The notes: generated by a model not told the origin, from the letters alone. Shown: positions 25,204 to 34,155, numbered from the stretch's first letter. The stretch: 47,376 nt of DNA from an uncultured Alphaproteobacteria bacterium (GCA_944393715.1 CALYBB010000028.1:1-47376); one strand, 5' to 3'. Numbers and translations: made by a program.

Positions 25204-25285
25204 TAAAGATAAGCGGCGCCGATTCGTCGGCTTTTTGCGGCAAACCGCCGGTGCAATAAGCTTTTAGGTTTTGGTGCTGTTTCCT

Positions 25286-25315
25286 GCCGCCCGATAACGG
25301 GCGGCGATTTTTTTA
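25286..25315 (+). terminator. Terminator after secreted protein B
   Basis: An 8-bp GC-rich perfect stem (GCCGCCCG at 25286-25293, complement at 25298-25305) with an ATAA loop, followed by GA and seven T. Confidence 0.9.
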
Positions 25316-25392
25316 ATGATCGTGCAAAAAATATAAAATATATCTATTTGAAAAACATATATTTTTTTATTTTTTTGAAAAATTTTTTATCC

Positions 25393-25415
25393 CTTAAGCA
25401 AACCTTAAGTTTAAG
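25393..25415 (+). promoter_or_regulatory. CTTAAG direct-repeat operator ahead of the ygiW-qseBC-like operon
   Basis: CTTAAG at 25393-25398 and 25404-25409 are separated by five bases (11-bp phasing, same helix face); a third near-copy TTTAAG follows at 25410-25415. This matches the layout of the PmrA/QseB-type response regulator box, two TTAA half-sites with five-base spacing. It lies 76-92 bases before the ygiW-like ATG, so autoregulation by the response regulator encoded at 25881 is likely. Confidence 0.65.
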
Positions 25416-25484
25416 ATGTTGAATTGTAGTTGTAAGCAACAAATGTTCTAACTTAACTTTGATTTTTGAAAAAGGAGATGAAAG

Positions 25485-25856
25485 ATGAAAAAATTAGCAA
25501 TGGTTTCGGCTTTGGCTTTGGTTATCGGTTTTTCGGGTAATGCTTTGGCTCAACAGAATTTCGGTGCGGCTAATGCCGGCGGCTATACCGGCCCTTCGGC
25601 AGCATCTATGACGGTGGCAGAGGCTAAAAAGCTCGGGGACGATACTCCGGTGGTTTTGATTGGTAAACTAGAAAAGAGCCTCGGCGGCGAAAAATATCTG
25701 TTTACAGACAACACCGGTTCGGTTACCGTAGAGATTGATAATGATGATTGGCGCGGCCTGACGGTCAATGACAAAGATACCGTCGAAATCCGCGGCGAAG
25801 TTGACAAAGATTTTATGAATTTTGAAATTGATGTCGACTCAATCGCCAAAAAATAA
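25485..25856 (+). CDS. YgiW/YdeI-type periplasmic OB-fold stress protein
   Basis: 123 residues with a signal peptide (MKKLAMVSALALVIGFSGNALA, cut before QQN) and a BOF (bacterial OB-fold) domain: TVAEAKKLGDDTPVVLIGKLEKSLG, KYLFTDNTGSVTVEIDNDDW and VEIRGEVDKDF are family features. Homologues in enterobacteria (YgiW, YdeI) contribute to resistance to peroxide, cationic peptides and metals. AAAGGAG precedes the ATG. It leads the operon with the two-component genes, as ygiW does with qseBC in E. coli. Confidence 0.92.
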   Translation: MKKLAMVSALALVIGFSGNALAQQNFGAANAGGYTGPSAASMTVAEAKKLGDDTPVVLIGKLEKSLGGEKYLFTDNTGSVTVEIDNDDWRGLTVNDKDTVEIRGEVDKDFMNFEIDVDSIAKK

Positions 25857-25880
25857 ACTTTGGCATAAGGGGCTTGAAAA

Positions 25881-26540
25881 ATGCGCATTCTTTTGGCAGA
25901 AGATGACCGGCTTATCGGCGACGGCTTAAATATCGGCCTTAGTAAAATGGGGTTTACCGTCGACTGGTTTATGAATGGCGATGAAGTCTTTGAGGCCTTG
26001 TTTCAAGCCCCTTATGATGCCGTGGTGCTCGACTTGGGTTTGCCTGACCGCGACGGTTTATCCATCCTTAAAGAATGGCGGCTTAACAAACGCAACGAAC
26101 CTGTGCTGATCCTTACCGCCCGCGGCGATGTTGACCAAAGGGTTATCGGGCTGGACAGCGGCGCCGACGATTATCTGGCCAAACCTTTTGCTTTAACCGA
26201 GGTTGCGGCCAGACTTAAGGCGCTTATCCGCCGCTCTCATGACCGGACGGAGCCGGTTATTACCGCGGGAAAAATTGCCTACTACCCACAGACCAAAAGC
26301 GTGACATTAGACGGCAAGCCGGTAACTCTGGCGCCGCGAGAGCTGCGTGTTTTGGAACTTTTGATGATGAATCCAAATAAGGTTTTGGCCAAAAGCACCA
26401 TCGAGGAAAAACTTTATGCCTGGGATAATGACGTGCAAAGCAATGCCGTTGAGGTTCATGTGCATCACCTGCGCAAAAAACTAGGCAAAAACATTATTAA
26501 AACTGTCAACAAAATCGGCTATATGTTGGGGGAGGTATGA
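25881..26540 (+). CDS. OmpR-family response regulator, QseB/PmrA-like
   Basis: 219 residues: receiver domain with acidic pocket LLAEDD, phosphoacceptor Asp in [18 protein letters not shown] and the lysine in YLAKPF, then a winged helix with [12 protein letters not shown] and the recognition-helix region [15 protein letters not shown]. The receiver and linker resemble QseB. Start overlaps nothing; the stop overlaps the kinase start by four bases. It likely binds the CTTAAG repeats upstream of the operon. Confidence 0.94.
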   Translation: MRILLAEDDRLIGDGLNIGLSKMGFTVDWFMNGDEVFEALFQAPYDAVVLDLGLPDRDGLSILKEWRLNKRNEPVLILTARGDVDQRVIGLDSGADDYLAKPFALTEVAARLKALIRRSHDRTEPVITAGKIAYYPQTKSVTLDGKPVTLAPRELRVLELLMMNPNKVLAKSTIEEKLYAWDNDVQSNAVEVHVHHLRKKLGKNIIKTVNKIGYMLGEV

Positions 26541-27883
26541 AAAAACTCAGTCTGAAATTGCGGCTGATGCTGTTTTTTTTGATTATTGCCGGAGCGGTAT
26601 GGGCAGCATCCGGTGTTTTGGCATGGTTGGAAAGCCGCGAACAAACCGATGAGTTTTTTGATACTTACCAGTTAATGCTGGCGCGCCAGCTGGCTACCGC
26701 CGACTGGAACAATATTAAACCAAATACCCAAAAAAGCGTTGATACAATTATCGATAAACTGGAAGATGACGGCGACGAGGAAGATGAGGCTATCGGGCTG
26801 GCGGTGTTTGATGCGGCAGGCAATATGGTCTTTCATGATAATGAAAACGGCCGCTATTTTCGCTATGTGCCGGCTTCGGGCTTTGTTGATCAGATGATCG
26901 ACGAAGAAGACGAGATGTGGCGAATTGTATGGGTTACCAGCACCGACGGCAAATATATTATCGCTGTCGGGCAAGAACTTGACTTTCGCAATGATATTGC
27001 CTTGGAAATGATTGAGGCGACGTTTATCCCTTGGGTATGCGGACTCGGCGTTTTGCTGATTGCTATTGTCGGGCTTATCAGCAAAGAATTTTTGCCGCTT
27101 AAAAAACTGGCACAAAATATTGCCGGACGCGAATCGGATAATCTGGCGCCGATTGAAGAAGAAGGCGTGCCAAAAGAGGTTTTGCCCTTGGTGCAGGCAA
27201 TGAATGCTTTGCTTGCCAAAATAGCCGATATGTTGCAGCGTGAGCGCAGTTTTATTGCCGACTCTGCTCACGAGTTGCGCAGTCCGCTGACAGCCCTTAA
27301 GGTGCAACTTGATGTGGCCGAGTTGGCCGGCAATGACAAAAGCGTGCGGCAAAAGGCCTTGAACAATCTGCGCGAAGGTATTGAACGATCTTCTCGATTG
27401 GTGGAACAAATGCTGGCTTTGTCAAAACTTGATGCCGCACACCCAACCGAAAACAAAGAAGACTTAAATTGGGGCTTGATTATCGGTAATGCGGTTGAAG
27501 AACAACAAAGCGCCGCCACGGAAAAAAATATCGATATCAATGTATCTTGCGGCAAGCCGGCGTTCTTAGACCAAGGGCAAAGTTTCTTATGGTCTTTGCT
27601 ATTGCGTAATCTGCTGGATAACGCCATCCGCTACAGCGGCGAAGGTGCAACAATAAATATTGAGCTCAACGCCGAAGGACTTGAAATCAGCAACAATAAA
27701 ACCATGCTGAACAACCAATATCTGCCGCGTCTGGGCGAAAGATTTTTCCGGCCGGCCGGACAACAGGCGCGCGGCAGCGGGCTTGGCCTGTCGATTGTCG
27801 AAAAAATTGCCGCATTGCATGGCTGTAAAGCGACCTACAGCCGTCATGGCGATGTTTTTAGCGTCCGTGTAAACCCGATATAA
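26537..27883 (+). CDS. Sensor histidine kinase, QseC/PmrB-like
   Basis: 448 residues: membrane helix 1 (about 9-30), periplasmic sensor of about 130 residues, membrane helix 2 (about 162-182), HAMP-like linker, HisKA with phosphoacceptor His in [14 protein letters not shown], and the ATPase domain with N box [14 protein letters not shown] and G box [12 protein letters not shown]. The periplasmic part is strongly acidic ([20 protein letters not shown]), as in sensors of cationic ligands or metals. Translationally coupled to the response regulator. Confidence 0.94.
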   Translation: MKKLSLKLRLMLFFLIIAGAVWAASGVLAWLESREQTDEFFDTYQLMLARQLATADWNNIKPNTQKSVDTIIDKLEDDGDEEDEAIGLAVFDAAGNMVFHDNENGRYFRYVPASGFVDQMIDEEDEMWRIVWVTSTDGKYIIAVGQELDFRNDIALEMIEATFIPWVCGLGVLLIAIVGLISKEFLPLKKLAQNIAGRESDNLAPIEEEGVPKEVLPLVQAMNALLAKIADMLQRERSFIADSAHELRSPLTALKVQLDVAELAGNDKSVRQKALNNLREGIERSSRLVEQMLALSKLDAAHPTENKEDLNWGLIIGNAVEEQQSAATEKNIDINVSCGKPAFLDQGQSFLWSLLLRNLLDNAIRYSGEGATINIELNAEGLEISNNKTMLNNQYLPRLGERFFRPAGQQARGSGLGLSIVEKIAALHGCKATYSRHGDVFSVRVNPI

Positions 27884-27948
27884 AAAGCAGATCTCTGAAA
27901 AAATCTATTGCATAAAAATTTTATTGTGTTAATTATTTATCCTGCTTT

Positions 27949-28025
27949 CGGGACGTAGTTCAGTCTGGTAGAGCGCTTGCATGGGGTGCAAGAAGTCGGA
28001 GGTTCGAATCCTCTCGTCCCGACCA
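27949..28025 (+). tRNA. tRNA-Pro (anticodon GGG)
   Basis: The acceptor stem CGGGACG (27949-27955) pairs with CGTCCCG, followed by ACCA. The anticodon stem CTTGC/GCAAG encloses the 7-nt loop ATGGGGT, giving anticodon GGG. The T arm GGAGGTTCGAATCCTC is standard, and the CCA end is encoded. It reads proline codons CCC and CCU. Confidence 0.96.
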
Positions 28026-28029
28026 TAAA

Positions 28030-28058
28030 AAAGCTCATCAAAAGATGAGCTTTTTTTA
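28030..28058. terminator. Bidirectional terminator between tRNA-Pro and the restriction gene
   Basis: A 9-bp stem AAGCTCATC/GATGAGCTT (28031-28039 with 28044-28052) with an AAAA loop has a T-run on the right and an A-run on the left, so it can stop the tRNA transcript and the leftward restriction-modification transcript. Confidence 0.85.
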
Positions 28059-28117
28059 TGGATGAGGATATCCCCCTTCGGTATCTGATCTCGCATAAAC
28101 GCCTTATCCTGCGACGT

Positions 28118-28885
28118 TTATGCCTTTTCCAAAATCTTATCTATCATGGAAATAACGTCGTGATTGTGTCTCGCGCTTAGGATACCAAAAATTTTAAGCA
28201 TCTCTAGAAAATTGCCGATATTTTGCGCCGTAATATTAAAATCGGCATTTTCTTTTGCTGTAGCCGTGCGACCGATGATACCGGCTGAATCAGCCAATTC
28301 TGTTACCGGAAAACAAAAATACAACATCGGCTGGATGCCGACGGCATATTGTTTTTCTGTTACTTTTATCTCTGCCAAAACCTCGTGATCGTTAAACTGA
28401 TGAACCAACATAGGGTATTTTACCTGAGTGCACGAAAAATCTGTGCCGGACACTTTCTTTTCTGCCGGCTGGCTCCGTTCAATGGCAAATTTTTCGGAAT
28501 TTTCAATAAAATCCTCTTCCTTCAAATTTTCCAAAAATTCTTTAATTTGTAAAAGAGCTTTTTGGGGAATGACTTTCCATTGATAAAAATAAAATATATA
28601 TTCGGACAGTTCATAAAGCGTTTTTTCTTTTCCGTTAGCACCGATAAAGCAACAATCTTTGATGGTTGTCAGCTTTAGTTTTTCCTCTTCTTTTACAGCA
28701 ACATCATAGCCTATTTGCCATTCGACGTAACATTGCGGCGAAAAAGCCTCCGCTTTGGTGGGAACCGGAATACCGTACTCATTGAAATTGTTTCTTTTTT
28801 TAATTCTTATTTTTCCGGTTGCCTTTGTCAGCGGAATGGCCACACTGATAATTTTGCTTTTAGGATCCAGATTTTTTATCCACAT
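28118..28885 (-). CDS. Putative R.PabI-family restriction enzyme (DNA glycosylase type)
   Basis: 255 residues. Partner of the overlapping methylase (26-base overlap; GGAG seven bases before the ATG). There is no PD-(D/E)xK or HNH motif. The N-terminal IPLTKATGKIRIKKRNNFNEYG, CYVEWQIGYD, a central VKYPMLVHQF, VGIQPMLYFCFPVTEL, and C-terminal ILSARHNHDVISMI resemble, from memory, R.PabI relatives of Helicobacter and Campylobacter. R.PabI excises adenine from GTAC rather than cutting phosphodiester bonds directly, using Tyr, His and Asp residues; here H240-x-x-D243 has the His-x-x-Asp spacing and Tyr53 or Tyr60 is available. The family call is recognition, not a search result; the restriction role follows also from context. 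Confidence 0.65.
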   Translation of the reverse strand: MWIKNLDPKSKIISVAIPLTKATGKIRIKKRNNFNEYGIPVPTKAEAFSPQCYVEWQIGYDVAVKEEEKLKLTTIKDCCFIGANGKEKTLYELSEYIFYFYQWKVIPQKALLQIKEFLENLKEEDFIENSEKFAIERSQPAEKKVSGTDFSCTQVKYPMLVHQFNDHEVLAEIKVTEKQYAVGIQPMLYFCFPVTELADSAGIIGRTATAKENADFNITAQNIGNFLEMLKIFGILSARHNHDVISMIDKILEKA

Positions 28886-30005
28886 AGTGCTCTCCCAACA
28901 TATTTTTGAAATATTCGTTTATGGCAGCCGTGTCTGCTGCCGAGACCTCTTCACCCAAGAGCAGGTGTCTTAAAAAGGCGTATTTGCTCAAGCTGCGGCG
29001 CATAAAGCTCGGTTCGATTTTTTTAAAAGCGTCAATATCAATCATAACATCGTTGTTGCCGAGATAGTAAGGAATATGCGGTATGTATTCTTTGAAAATA
29101 TCGGCATAGCAGTAAAGCGACAATTTTTCTTTTGGAATACGGATTGTGCTATTATTTTCTCTTTCAATAAATGTTTTTGTCCTCTTCAGGGCATTGATGT
29201 CTCTCATCGTCCAGAAAAAAGCAACCGAATGTTCCAGATCTATTTTCCGATGATTGGGATATTTGGTAATGTAATTACCCAGACTGTCAAAGTGATCCAG
29301 TCTGAGAGTACTCCCTTCTTTGGTCTTAAACGCATATTTTTTGATGAAAGCATAATCCATTCCTTTGCTATCTCTTTTGTAGAGGGCTATGATGATCGGG
29401 AAATGGGTTGTTTTGGAAGTGGCGGAAAACTCACCGCTGCTGATGATGAGGCCGTCAATCAGCACATAATTTTTTTTGAACAAGCCCAAACTTTCAAAAT
29501 TCGCCTTTTTAATCAGATAGGACAACGGGTGCAGGACACAGATATAATCAGCGGCTAATTTGGCATAAGACAGAAGAAAAGATACGCCCATGTCTCGGTG
29601 CTTTAAATCTTGGTCAATCTCGCAGATATCTTTTTTTATATCATTGCGGATGATTGAGGTCGTATCATTATAAGGTGGATTGCCAACGATGATTATTTGT
29701 TCCTCCGATGATAAGGCATATTGCGCGCGGCCGACATCTTTCAGGCTGTTGTGGCAATACAGCCGGTTAGAAGAAATATTTTTTTTGGCTTCTGCCAAAG
29801 CGGCAGCATCATAATCCGCACCAATAGAATTTTCCGAGCGCAAAAAGCTGCCATAGCCGCAGGAAGTGTCCACAATTTTGAACTTATCCAGCTGATTGAT
29901 ATGCTTTGCAAGCAATTCATAAACTTTATCGACTAAAGCCATCGGGGTGTAGTAGCTGCCGAAATTTACCGTGTCTGCATAGCCGAGATGCTGCTGTTCT
30001 TCCAT
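28860..30005 (-). CDS. N6-adenine DNA methyltransferase (TaqI-like class) of a type II system
   Basis: 381 residues. SAM-binding motifs: FGSYYTPMALVDKVYELL (motif X), VDTSCGYGSFL (motif I, D-x-x-x-G-x-G-x-F), GADYDAAAL (motif II), and the catalytic NPPY in IIVGNPPYND (motif IV). The motif order (X-I-IV, then a C-terminal recognition region) is that of gamma-class N6-adenine methylases such as M.TaqI. GAGGA six bases ahead of the ATG. It protects host DNA from the overlapping restriction gene; if that gene is R.PabI-like the site would be GTAC. The pair sits between merR and tRNA-Pro, a likely insertion. Confidence 0.9.
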   Translation of the reverse strand: MEEQQHLGYADTVNFGSYYTPMALVDKVYELLAKHINQLDKFKIVDTSCGYGSFLRSENSIGADYDAAALAEAKKNISSNRLYCHNSLKDVGRAQYALSSEEQIIIVGNPPYNDTTSIIRNDIKKDICEIDQDLKHRDMGVSFLLSYAKLAADYICVLHPLSYLIKKANFESLGLFKKNYVLIDGLIISSGEFSATSKTTHFPIIIALYKRDSKGMDYAFIKKYAFKTKEGSTLRLDHFDSLGNYITKYPNHRKIDLEHSVAFFWTMRDINALKRTKTFIERENNSTIRIPKEKLSLYCYADIFKEYIPHIPYYLGNNDVMIDIDAFKKIEPSFMRRSLSKYAFLRHLLLGEEVSAADTAAINEYFKNMLGEHYVDKKSGS

Positions 30006-30074
30006 TTTATTTCCTCTTTAACGATATTAAATGTAATTCGGAAAATCTACCACAAAAATTAATTCTGAGGCGAA

Positions 30075-30482
30075 TTATTCGGCGCCGGACAAAGCTTGTT
30101 TTAATTCCGCCTGCAGAGAGGATAATTCGTCTTTGACTTGAATCAATATCTTGCGAGCATCGGCATCAAGCTCGATTTCCTGCGGCGCGGCGGCAAAAAA
30201 GTCTTTTTGGATTTCTGCACCAAGAATCGTTTTTAGGCCTTTTTCTTTGAACAGTTTTTGTACGCCCTCAATCGTATAGCGCTCATCGTATAAATAGTGT
30301 TTGATGGTTTTAATCAACTTAACATCGTCCGGCCGATAATAACGGCGACCGCCGGATGTTTTCATCGGCTTGATCTGTTCAAATTTGGTCTCCCAAAAGC
30401 GCAGGACATGAGTCGCCACCCCGAGTTCTTCGGCCAGTTCGGCTATGGTGCGGAATGCCGCTTTGCTTTTATTGACCGGCAT
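30075..30482 (-). CDS. MerR-family transcription regulator
   Basis: 135 residues. N-terminal winged helix [25 protein letters not shown] and [35 protein letters not shown] match the MerR family; the C-terminal half is a short helical dimerisation region without metal-binding cysteines. It lies 12 bases after ihfA, the conserved alphaproteobacterial ihfA-merR arrangement. Target unknown. Confidence 0.92.
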   Translation of the reverse strand: MPVNKSKAAFRTIAELAEELGVATHVLRFWETKFEQIKPMKTSGGRRYYRPDDVKLIKTIKHYLYDERYTIEGVQKLFKEKGLKTILGAEIQKDFFAAAPQEIELDADARKILIQVKDELSSLQAELKQALSGAE

Positions 30483-30494
30483 AAAACACCCCGT

Positions 30495-30785
30495 TTATTT
30501 GTTGATGGCTTTGCGCATAGTCTGCGATGGCTTGAACGAAATTACCCTGCGCGATGATATGACCGCCTCGACTCCGGTTTTGGGATTGCGTCCCGTGCGC
30601 GCTTTCTTATCCCGCAGCGAAAAAGTGCCGAAAGAGGACAATTTGACATCTTTACCCTCGCTTAATTCTTTGACGATTTCATCAATGATCATGTCCAAAA
30701 TATCGCTCGAATCTTTTCTTGAAAGACCTATCTCGGCATAAATAGCTTCAGCAACGTCCAAACGGGTAATAGTGTTCATTTTCAA
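30495..30785 (-). CDS. ihfA: Integration host factor alpha subunit
   Basis: 96-residue DNA-bending protein of the HU/IHF family. TRLDVAEAIYAEIGLSRKDSSDILDMIIDEI, VKLSSFGTFSLRDKKARTGRNPKTG (the beta-arm with the intercalating proline in RNPKTG) and ISSRRVISFKPSQTMR are present. In most alphaproteobacteria fabH separates plsX from ihfA; here only 151 bases lie between them. Confidence 0.96.
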   Translation of the reverse strand: MKMNTITRLDVAEAIYAEIGLSRKDSSDILDMIIDEIVKELSEGKDVKLSSFGTFSLRDKKARTGRNPKTGVEAVISSRRVISFKPSQTMRKAINK

Positions 30786-30936
30786 TCCTTATCTTAATTT
30801 GTTTTTCTTCAATCACTTTGGCAAAAGTTATAATAAATTGCCGCGAAAGGCAAGATATAATCCACAACTTTTTTGTTTGGTTTCAAACAAATATCTTTAT
30901 CTGTCAGCTTTTAGAATACCTGCTTTTTGAGCCAGA

Positions 30937-32004
30937 CTAATAGACATCGTAAAGGACTGTCTGCAGCTCATCAAAATCTGCTTTTTCGATTTCTTCGCGG
31001 ATTGTCGGCACAAAATTTTGACGAACCAATTTGGCCGCATTATCTACCGCACGCGAGAACGAAAAAGCATCTGCTCCGCCATGACTTTTAACAGAAAGTC
31101 CGTTTAAGCCGACAAACATTGCGCCATTATAAAGCCGCGGATCCATAATCTTTTTAATCTTCCAGACGGCAGGCAGCATAAATACCATGCCGATTTTAGC
31201 AAAAAAAGATCCTTTAACGGCATCCTTAATCATCCGTGTGATTTGTCTGGCTGTTCCTTCAATGGATTTTAGCGCGATATTGCCGGTAAAACCATCAGCA
31301 ACAATCACGTCCGCTTTGCCGTTAGCTATTTCATGAGGTTCAATATAGCCAATAAAATTCATGTTTATTTTTGAATTTTTGATCATTTGCGCCGCCTTGC
31401 GAATCTCTTCTTTGCCCTTCATTTCTTCCGAGCCGATATTCAAGAGCGCAACTCGGGGCTGCTCAAGTCCCAGAGCATGACGCGCCAAAATCTCGCCCAT
31501 AAAAGCAAACTCAGCCAGATTAATAGCGTCACACTCGGTATTAGCTCCCAAATCGAGCATAACATATTTGCCGCTGCGATGAGGCATGATACTGACGATT
31601 GCCGGACGGTGAATTTTGGTTATGGTTTTGAGAGTTAGTTTGGATATAGCCATCAGCGCACCGGTATTGCCGGCCGAAACCACCGCTTGTGCCTCACCGG
31701 CACGGACGGCATCTATGGCCATAAACATGCTGGTATTGCGGTTGCGAATGACTGAGGATGGCTTGTCTTCATTATGAACCATCTCCGGCGCATGACGCAG
31801 CTCACAAACTTTTTCTAATGCGGGAAATTGATGCAGAAGAGGTGTTACCTTGGCGGTATCACCAAACAAAAGAAAACGAATATCCGGATGCTCTTTGGCT
31901 GCAATAGCCAGCCCTTCTATAACGACTCGAGGGGAGTTATCTCCCCCCATTGCATCCACAGATATGACCATATTATTTTCAGCCACTGTTTGCTCCGTCG
32001 CCAT
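30937..32004 (-). CDS. plsX: Phosphate acyltransferase PlsX
   Basis: 355-residue peripheral membrane enzyme that converts acyl-ACP to acyl-phosphate for glycerophospholipid synthesis. VISVDAMGGDNSPRVVIEG, VVSAGNTGALMA, LDLGANTECDA, ALLNIGSEEMKG, VADGFTGNIALKS and YNGAMFVGLNGLSVKSHGGA are signatures. GAGG four to five bases before the ATG at 32004. Follows rpmF. FabH, its usual downstream neighbour, is missing here. Confidence 0.97.
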   Translation of the reverse strand: MATEQTVAENNMVISVDAMGGDNSPRVVIEGLAIAAKEHPDIRFLLFGDTAKVTPLLHQFPALEKVCELRHAPEMVHNEDKPSSVIRNRNTSMFMAIDAVRAGEAQAVVSAGNTGALMAISKLTLKTITKIHRPAIVSIMPHRSGKYVMLDLGANTECDAINLAEFAFMGEILARHALGLEQPRVALLNIGSEEMKGKEEIRKAAQMIKNSKINMNFIGYIEPHEIANGKADVIVADGFTGNIALKSIEGTARQITRMIKDAVKGSFFAKIGMVFMLPAVWKIKKIMDPRLYNGAMFVGLNGLSVKSHGGADAFSFSRAVDNAAKLVRQNFVPTIREEIEKADFDELQTVLYDVY

Positions 32005-32043
32005 ACGGCCTCAAAGGATCCAAGGCCTTTGTTATCAATAAAA

Positions 32044-32229
32044 CTATTCGGCCGTTTTCTGCAAAACGACTTCACGACCATCATACTGACCACATTTTGG
32101 GCAGACATTGTGAGGTCTTTTCAATTCTCCGCAGTTCGGGCATTCCATGTAGGAGTTAGCCTTCAGCGCATCATGCGAACGGCGCATGTCGCGGCGGGAT
32201 TTTGACGTCTTCTTCTTTGGTGTTGCCAT
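32044..32229 (-). CDS. rpmF: 50S ribosomal protein L32
   Basis: 61 residues with the N-terminal [19 protein letters not shown] and two CxxC zinc pairs at C30/C33 and C43/C46. Conserved position between yceD and plsX. Confidence 0.97.
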   Translation of the reverse strand: MATPKKKTSKSRRDMRRSHDALKANSYMECPNCGELKRPHNVCPKCGQYDGREVVLQKTAE

Positions 32230-32365
32230 TTTTCCATACTCTATTAAAGGTTATTTAAATTTAATTGCCGGCATCTGCTGTTTGTTTTGTGCAACAAATG
32301 CCTATATGCGCGAAATTCTTATGCTCTTTTAATCAAAATTTTTATATTTTGCAAGGCTTTTTTTG

Positions 32366-32890
32366 TTATTTTTTTAATTTTTTCAGCACGGCAAACGGAT
32401 TGGCTTTTTCCGTTGTTTCCTCGTCAAACTCCGACTTAAAAGCAAAAACTTCTCCTTCACGCCGTGGAAAATCATCCAAAACCAAAGCCAGCTGCTCCAT
32501 TGCTATGGCCGCTAAATCGATTTTTCCGTTATCCAAAATATCGGGCACGTCCTTTTCTATATCTGTTTCTGCTTCCAGCGAGATTTTTTCAGCCTCGGTC
32601 ATTTTGGTATCAAACTTTAAGGCAAAGTCGGCATAATACGGGCGGACAAAATTTTCCAGAGAGATAACGCTGGTCTGTTCAACCTCTGCTTCAATACTTC
32701 CCCAAACATCGGCCAGATGCTCTTTCTTATGCAGCTTGACACAGATTTCGGCAGCAAATGATTTAACCGACGGAACCTGCATAACTTCTGCAATAAATAT
32801 TAACTCTTCCGGCGATGCCTTAAATTTGTATTTGCGCACAGCCTGACTCATATCCTCAAGTTTCAGGGGATAAGAAAAAAGATTTTGCAT
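32366..32890 (-). CDS. yceD: DUF177 / YceD-family protein
   Basis: 174 residues from the ATG at 32890, which has AAGGA eight bases ahead; the longer frame to 32995 overlaps the bamE leader and has no conserved residues. The family signature PFAVLKKLKK ends the protein, and an acidic C-terminal half with SLEAETDIEKDVPDILDNGKIDL is typical. YceD is co-transcribed with rpmF in many bacteria and is linked to 23S rRNA and ribosome maturation. Confidence 0.88.
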   Translation of the reverse strand: MQNLFSYPLKLEDMSQAVRKYKFKASPEELIFIAEVMQVPSVKSFAAEICVKLHKKEHLADVWGSIEAEVEQTSVISLENFVRPYYADFALKFDTKMTEAEKISLEAETDIEKDVPDILDNGKIDLAAIAMEQLALVLDDFPRREGEVFAFKSEFDEETTEKANPFAVLKKLKK

Positions 32891-32957
32891 AAATATTTTC
32901 CTTATGTTATAGAAATGATTATGTAATCTATGGGGATATAACTGCAAGGATATAAAT

Positions 32958-33428
32958 ATGTCAATAAACAAAATTGTTTGGACTTTTTTTTGCACGGTAT
33001 TTTTAGCTTCTTGCTCCAGCGCAAAAACTAACGAGTGGTTTGTCTCTCACAACGGTAATATGCCGTCGGAAGAAAGAATCGCTCAAATAAAAAAAGGAAC
33101 CGCGCAAGAAGATGTTGTCCAAATTCTCGGAGTTCCGTCTGCAATTATATCTTTTGATACGAATACCTGGCTGTATATGTCATCGGATATTAAAAGAGTT
33201 GCCTTTTTTGAGCCAGAGGAAGTCGACCGCAAGATCTTAAAAATAACTTTTAACAACAGTGGAAAAGTTGCCCGCGTTGATCGGCTGACAAAGGCAGACG
33301 GCGCGGATATCACCCCCTCAAAAGACAAAACCGAGGTTCGTGGTCAGGAAGCGGGCTTTTTCCGCAGGTATTTCGGCGGGGTCGGACAGTATAATCCCTT
33401 TGCCGGACAAAATACTTCCGGATTATAA
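32958..33428 (+). CDS. bamE: BamE/SmpA outer membrane assembly lipoprotein
   Basis: 156 residues. Lipobox FLASC with the lipidated cysteine at residue 19. The BamE core is IAQIKKGTAQEDVVQILGVPSAI, followed by TWLYMSSDIKR and LKITFNNSGKVARV. BamE is part of the Bam complex that inserts outer-membrane beta-barrels. Divergent from yceD-rpmF-plsX, as in other alphaproteobacteria. Confidence 0.92.
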   Translation: MSINKIVWTFFCTVFLASCSSAKTNEWFVSHNGNMPSEERIAQIKKGTAQEDVVQILGVPSAIISFDTNTWLYMSSDIKRVAFFEPEEVDRKILKITFNNSGKVARVDRLTKADGADITPSKDKTEVRGQEAGFFRRYFGGVGQYNPFAGQNTSGL

Positions 33429-33429
33429 G

Positions 33430-34155
33430 TTACTTTGTCGTCAGGTAATTGATGATACCGTAAAGGGTATTAAGTTCTTGTTCTGTCATTTCAGAACGGG
33501 TGAAGATGTTGCGCAGATTTATAACAAGTTTTTCCTTTTTGTGCTCATCTTTGTAATTGGCAAAATTTTCCAGTCTATTTTCGAGATGCCGACAAAACGA
33601 CAAAACTTTTTCTTTATCGGCAACCCGCGTGTGGTTGGTGACCAGTTTGGGAGGTTGCGGCATAATCTGCGTTTTATAGAATTCATAGCCGACCAACAAG
33701 ACAGCCTGAGACAAATTCAGTGAACAATGCTCCGGATTAAGCGGCACATTAATAACGGCATCGGCTAAACAAACGTCCTCGTTGCGCAGACCTGTCCTTT
33801 CTGGGCCAAACATCAATCCGCATTTTTCGTTGTTTGAGAGACGAACGGCAATTTCAGCCGCTCCGGCATCGGCATTAAAAACTTTTTTGGTTTGATCCCT
33901 ATGGCGCGCCGTTGTTGCCAGAACATACTGCAGATCGGCAATTGCGGCTGTCGTTGAGTTATAGACTTTTGCCTGCCGCAAAACTTCTTCCGAATTTGAT
34001 GATGCCGACAAAGCCTTAGCCGACAGATGATCCTCTCGAGGATTAACCAGCCGAAGCTCTTTTAAGGCACAATTTTTCATGGCGCGAGCTGCCATGCCGA
34101 CATTTTCCGCAAGCTGCGGTTCAACCAATATGACACAGGGAATGTTATCGGACAT
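33430..34155 (-). CDS. trmJ: tRNA (cytidine/uridine-2'-O-)-methyltransferase TrmJ
   Basis: 241-residue SPOUT methyltransferase that 2'-O-methylates position 32 of tRNA. Knot motifs: VILVEPQLAENVGMAARAMKN, LRLVNPR, LMFGPERTGLRNEDV and INVPLNPEHCSLNLSQAVLL. The ATG at 34155 starts right before the conserved block; an alternative at 34173 adds six residues. It overlaps the upstream exported protein gene by 11 bases. Confidence 0.94.
   Translation of the reverse strand: MSDNIPCVILVEPQLAENVGMAARAMKNCALKELRLVNPREDHLSAKALSASSNSEEVLRQAKVYNSTTAAIADLQYVLATTARHRDQTKKVFNADAGAAEIAVRLSNNEKCGLMFGPERTGLRNEDVCLADAVINVPLNPEHCSLNLSQAVLLVGYEFYKTQIMPQPPKLVTNHTRVADKEKVLSFCRHLENRLENFANYKDEHKKEKLVINLRNIFTRSEMTEQELNTLYGIINYLTTK

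Noticed and set aside
26672-27409. 245-codon minus-strand frame inside the sensor kinase gene
   Set aside because: Antisense shadow; the kinase motifs on the plus strand explain the codon pattern.
28093-28123. Hairpin with GCATAAACG arms at the end of the restriction gene as a terminator
   Set aside because: It has no T-run on either side; the bidirectional terminator at 28030-28058 is a better candidate.
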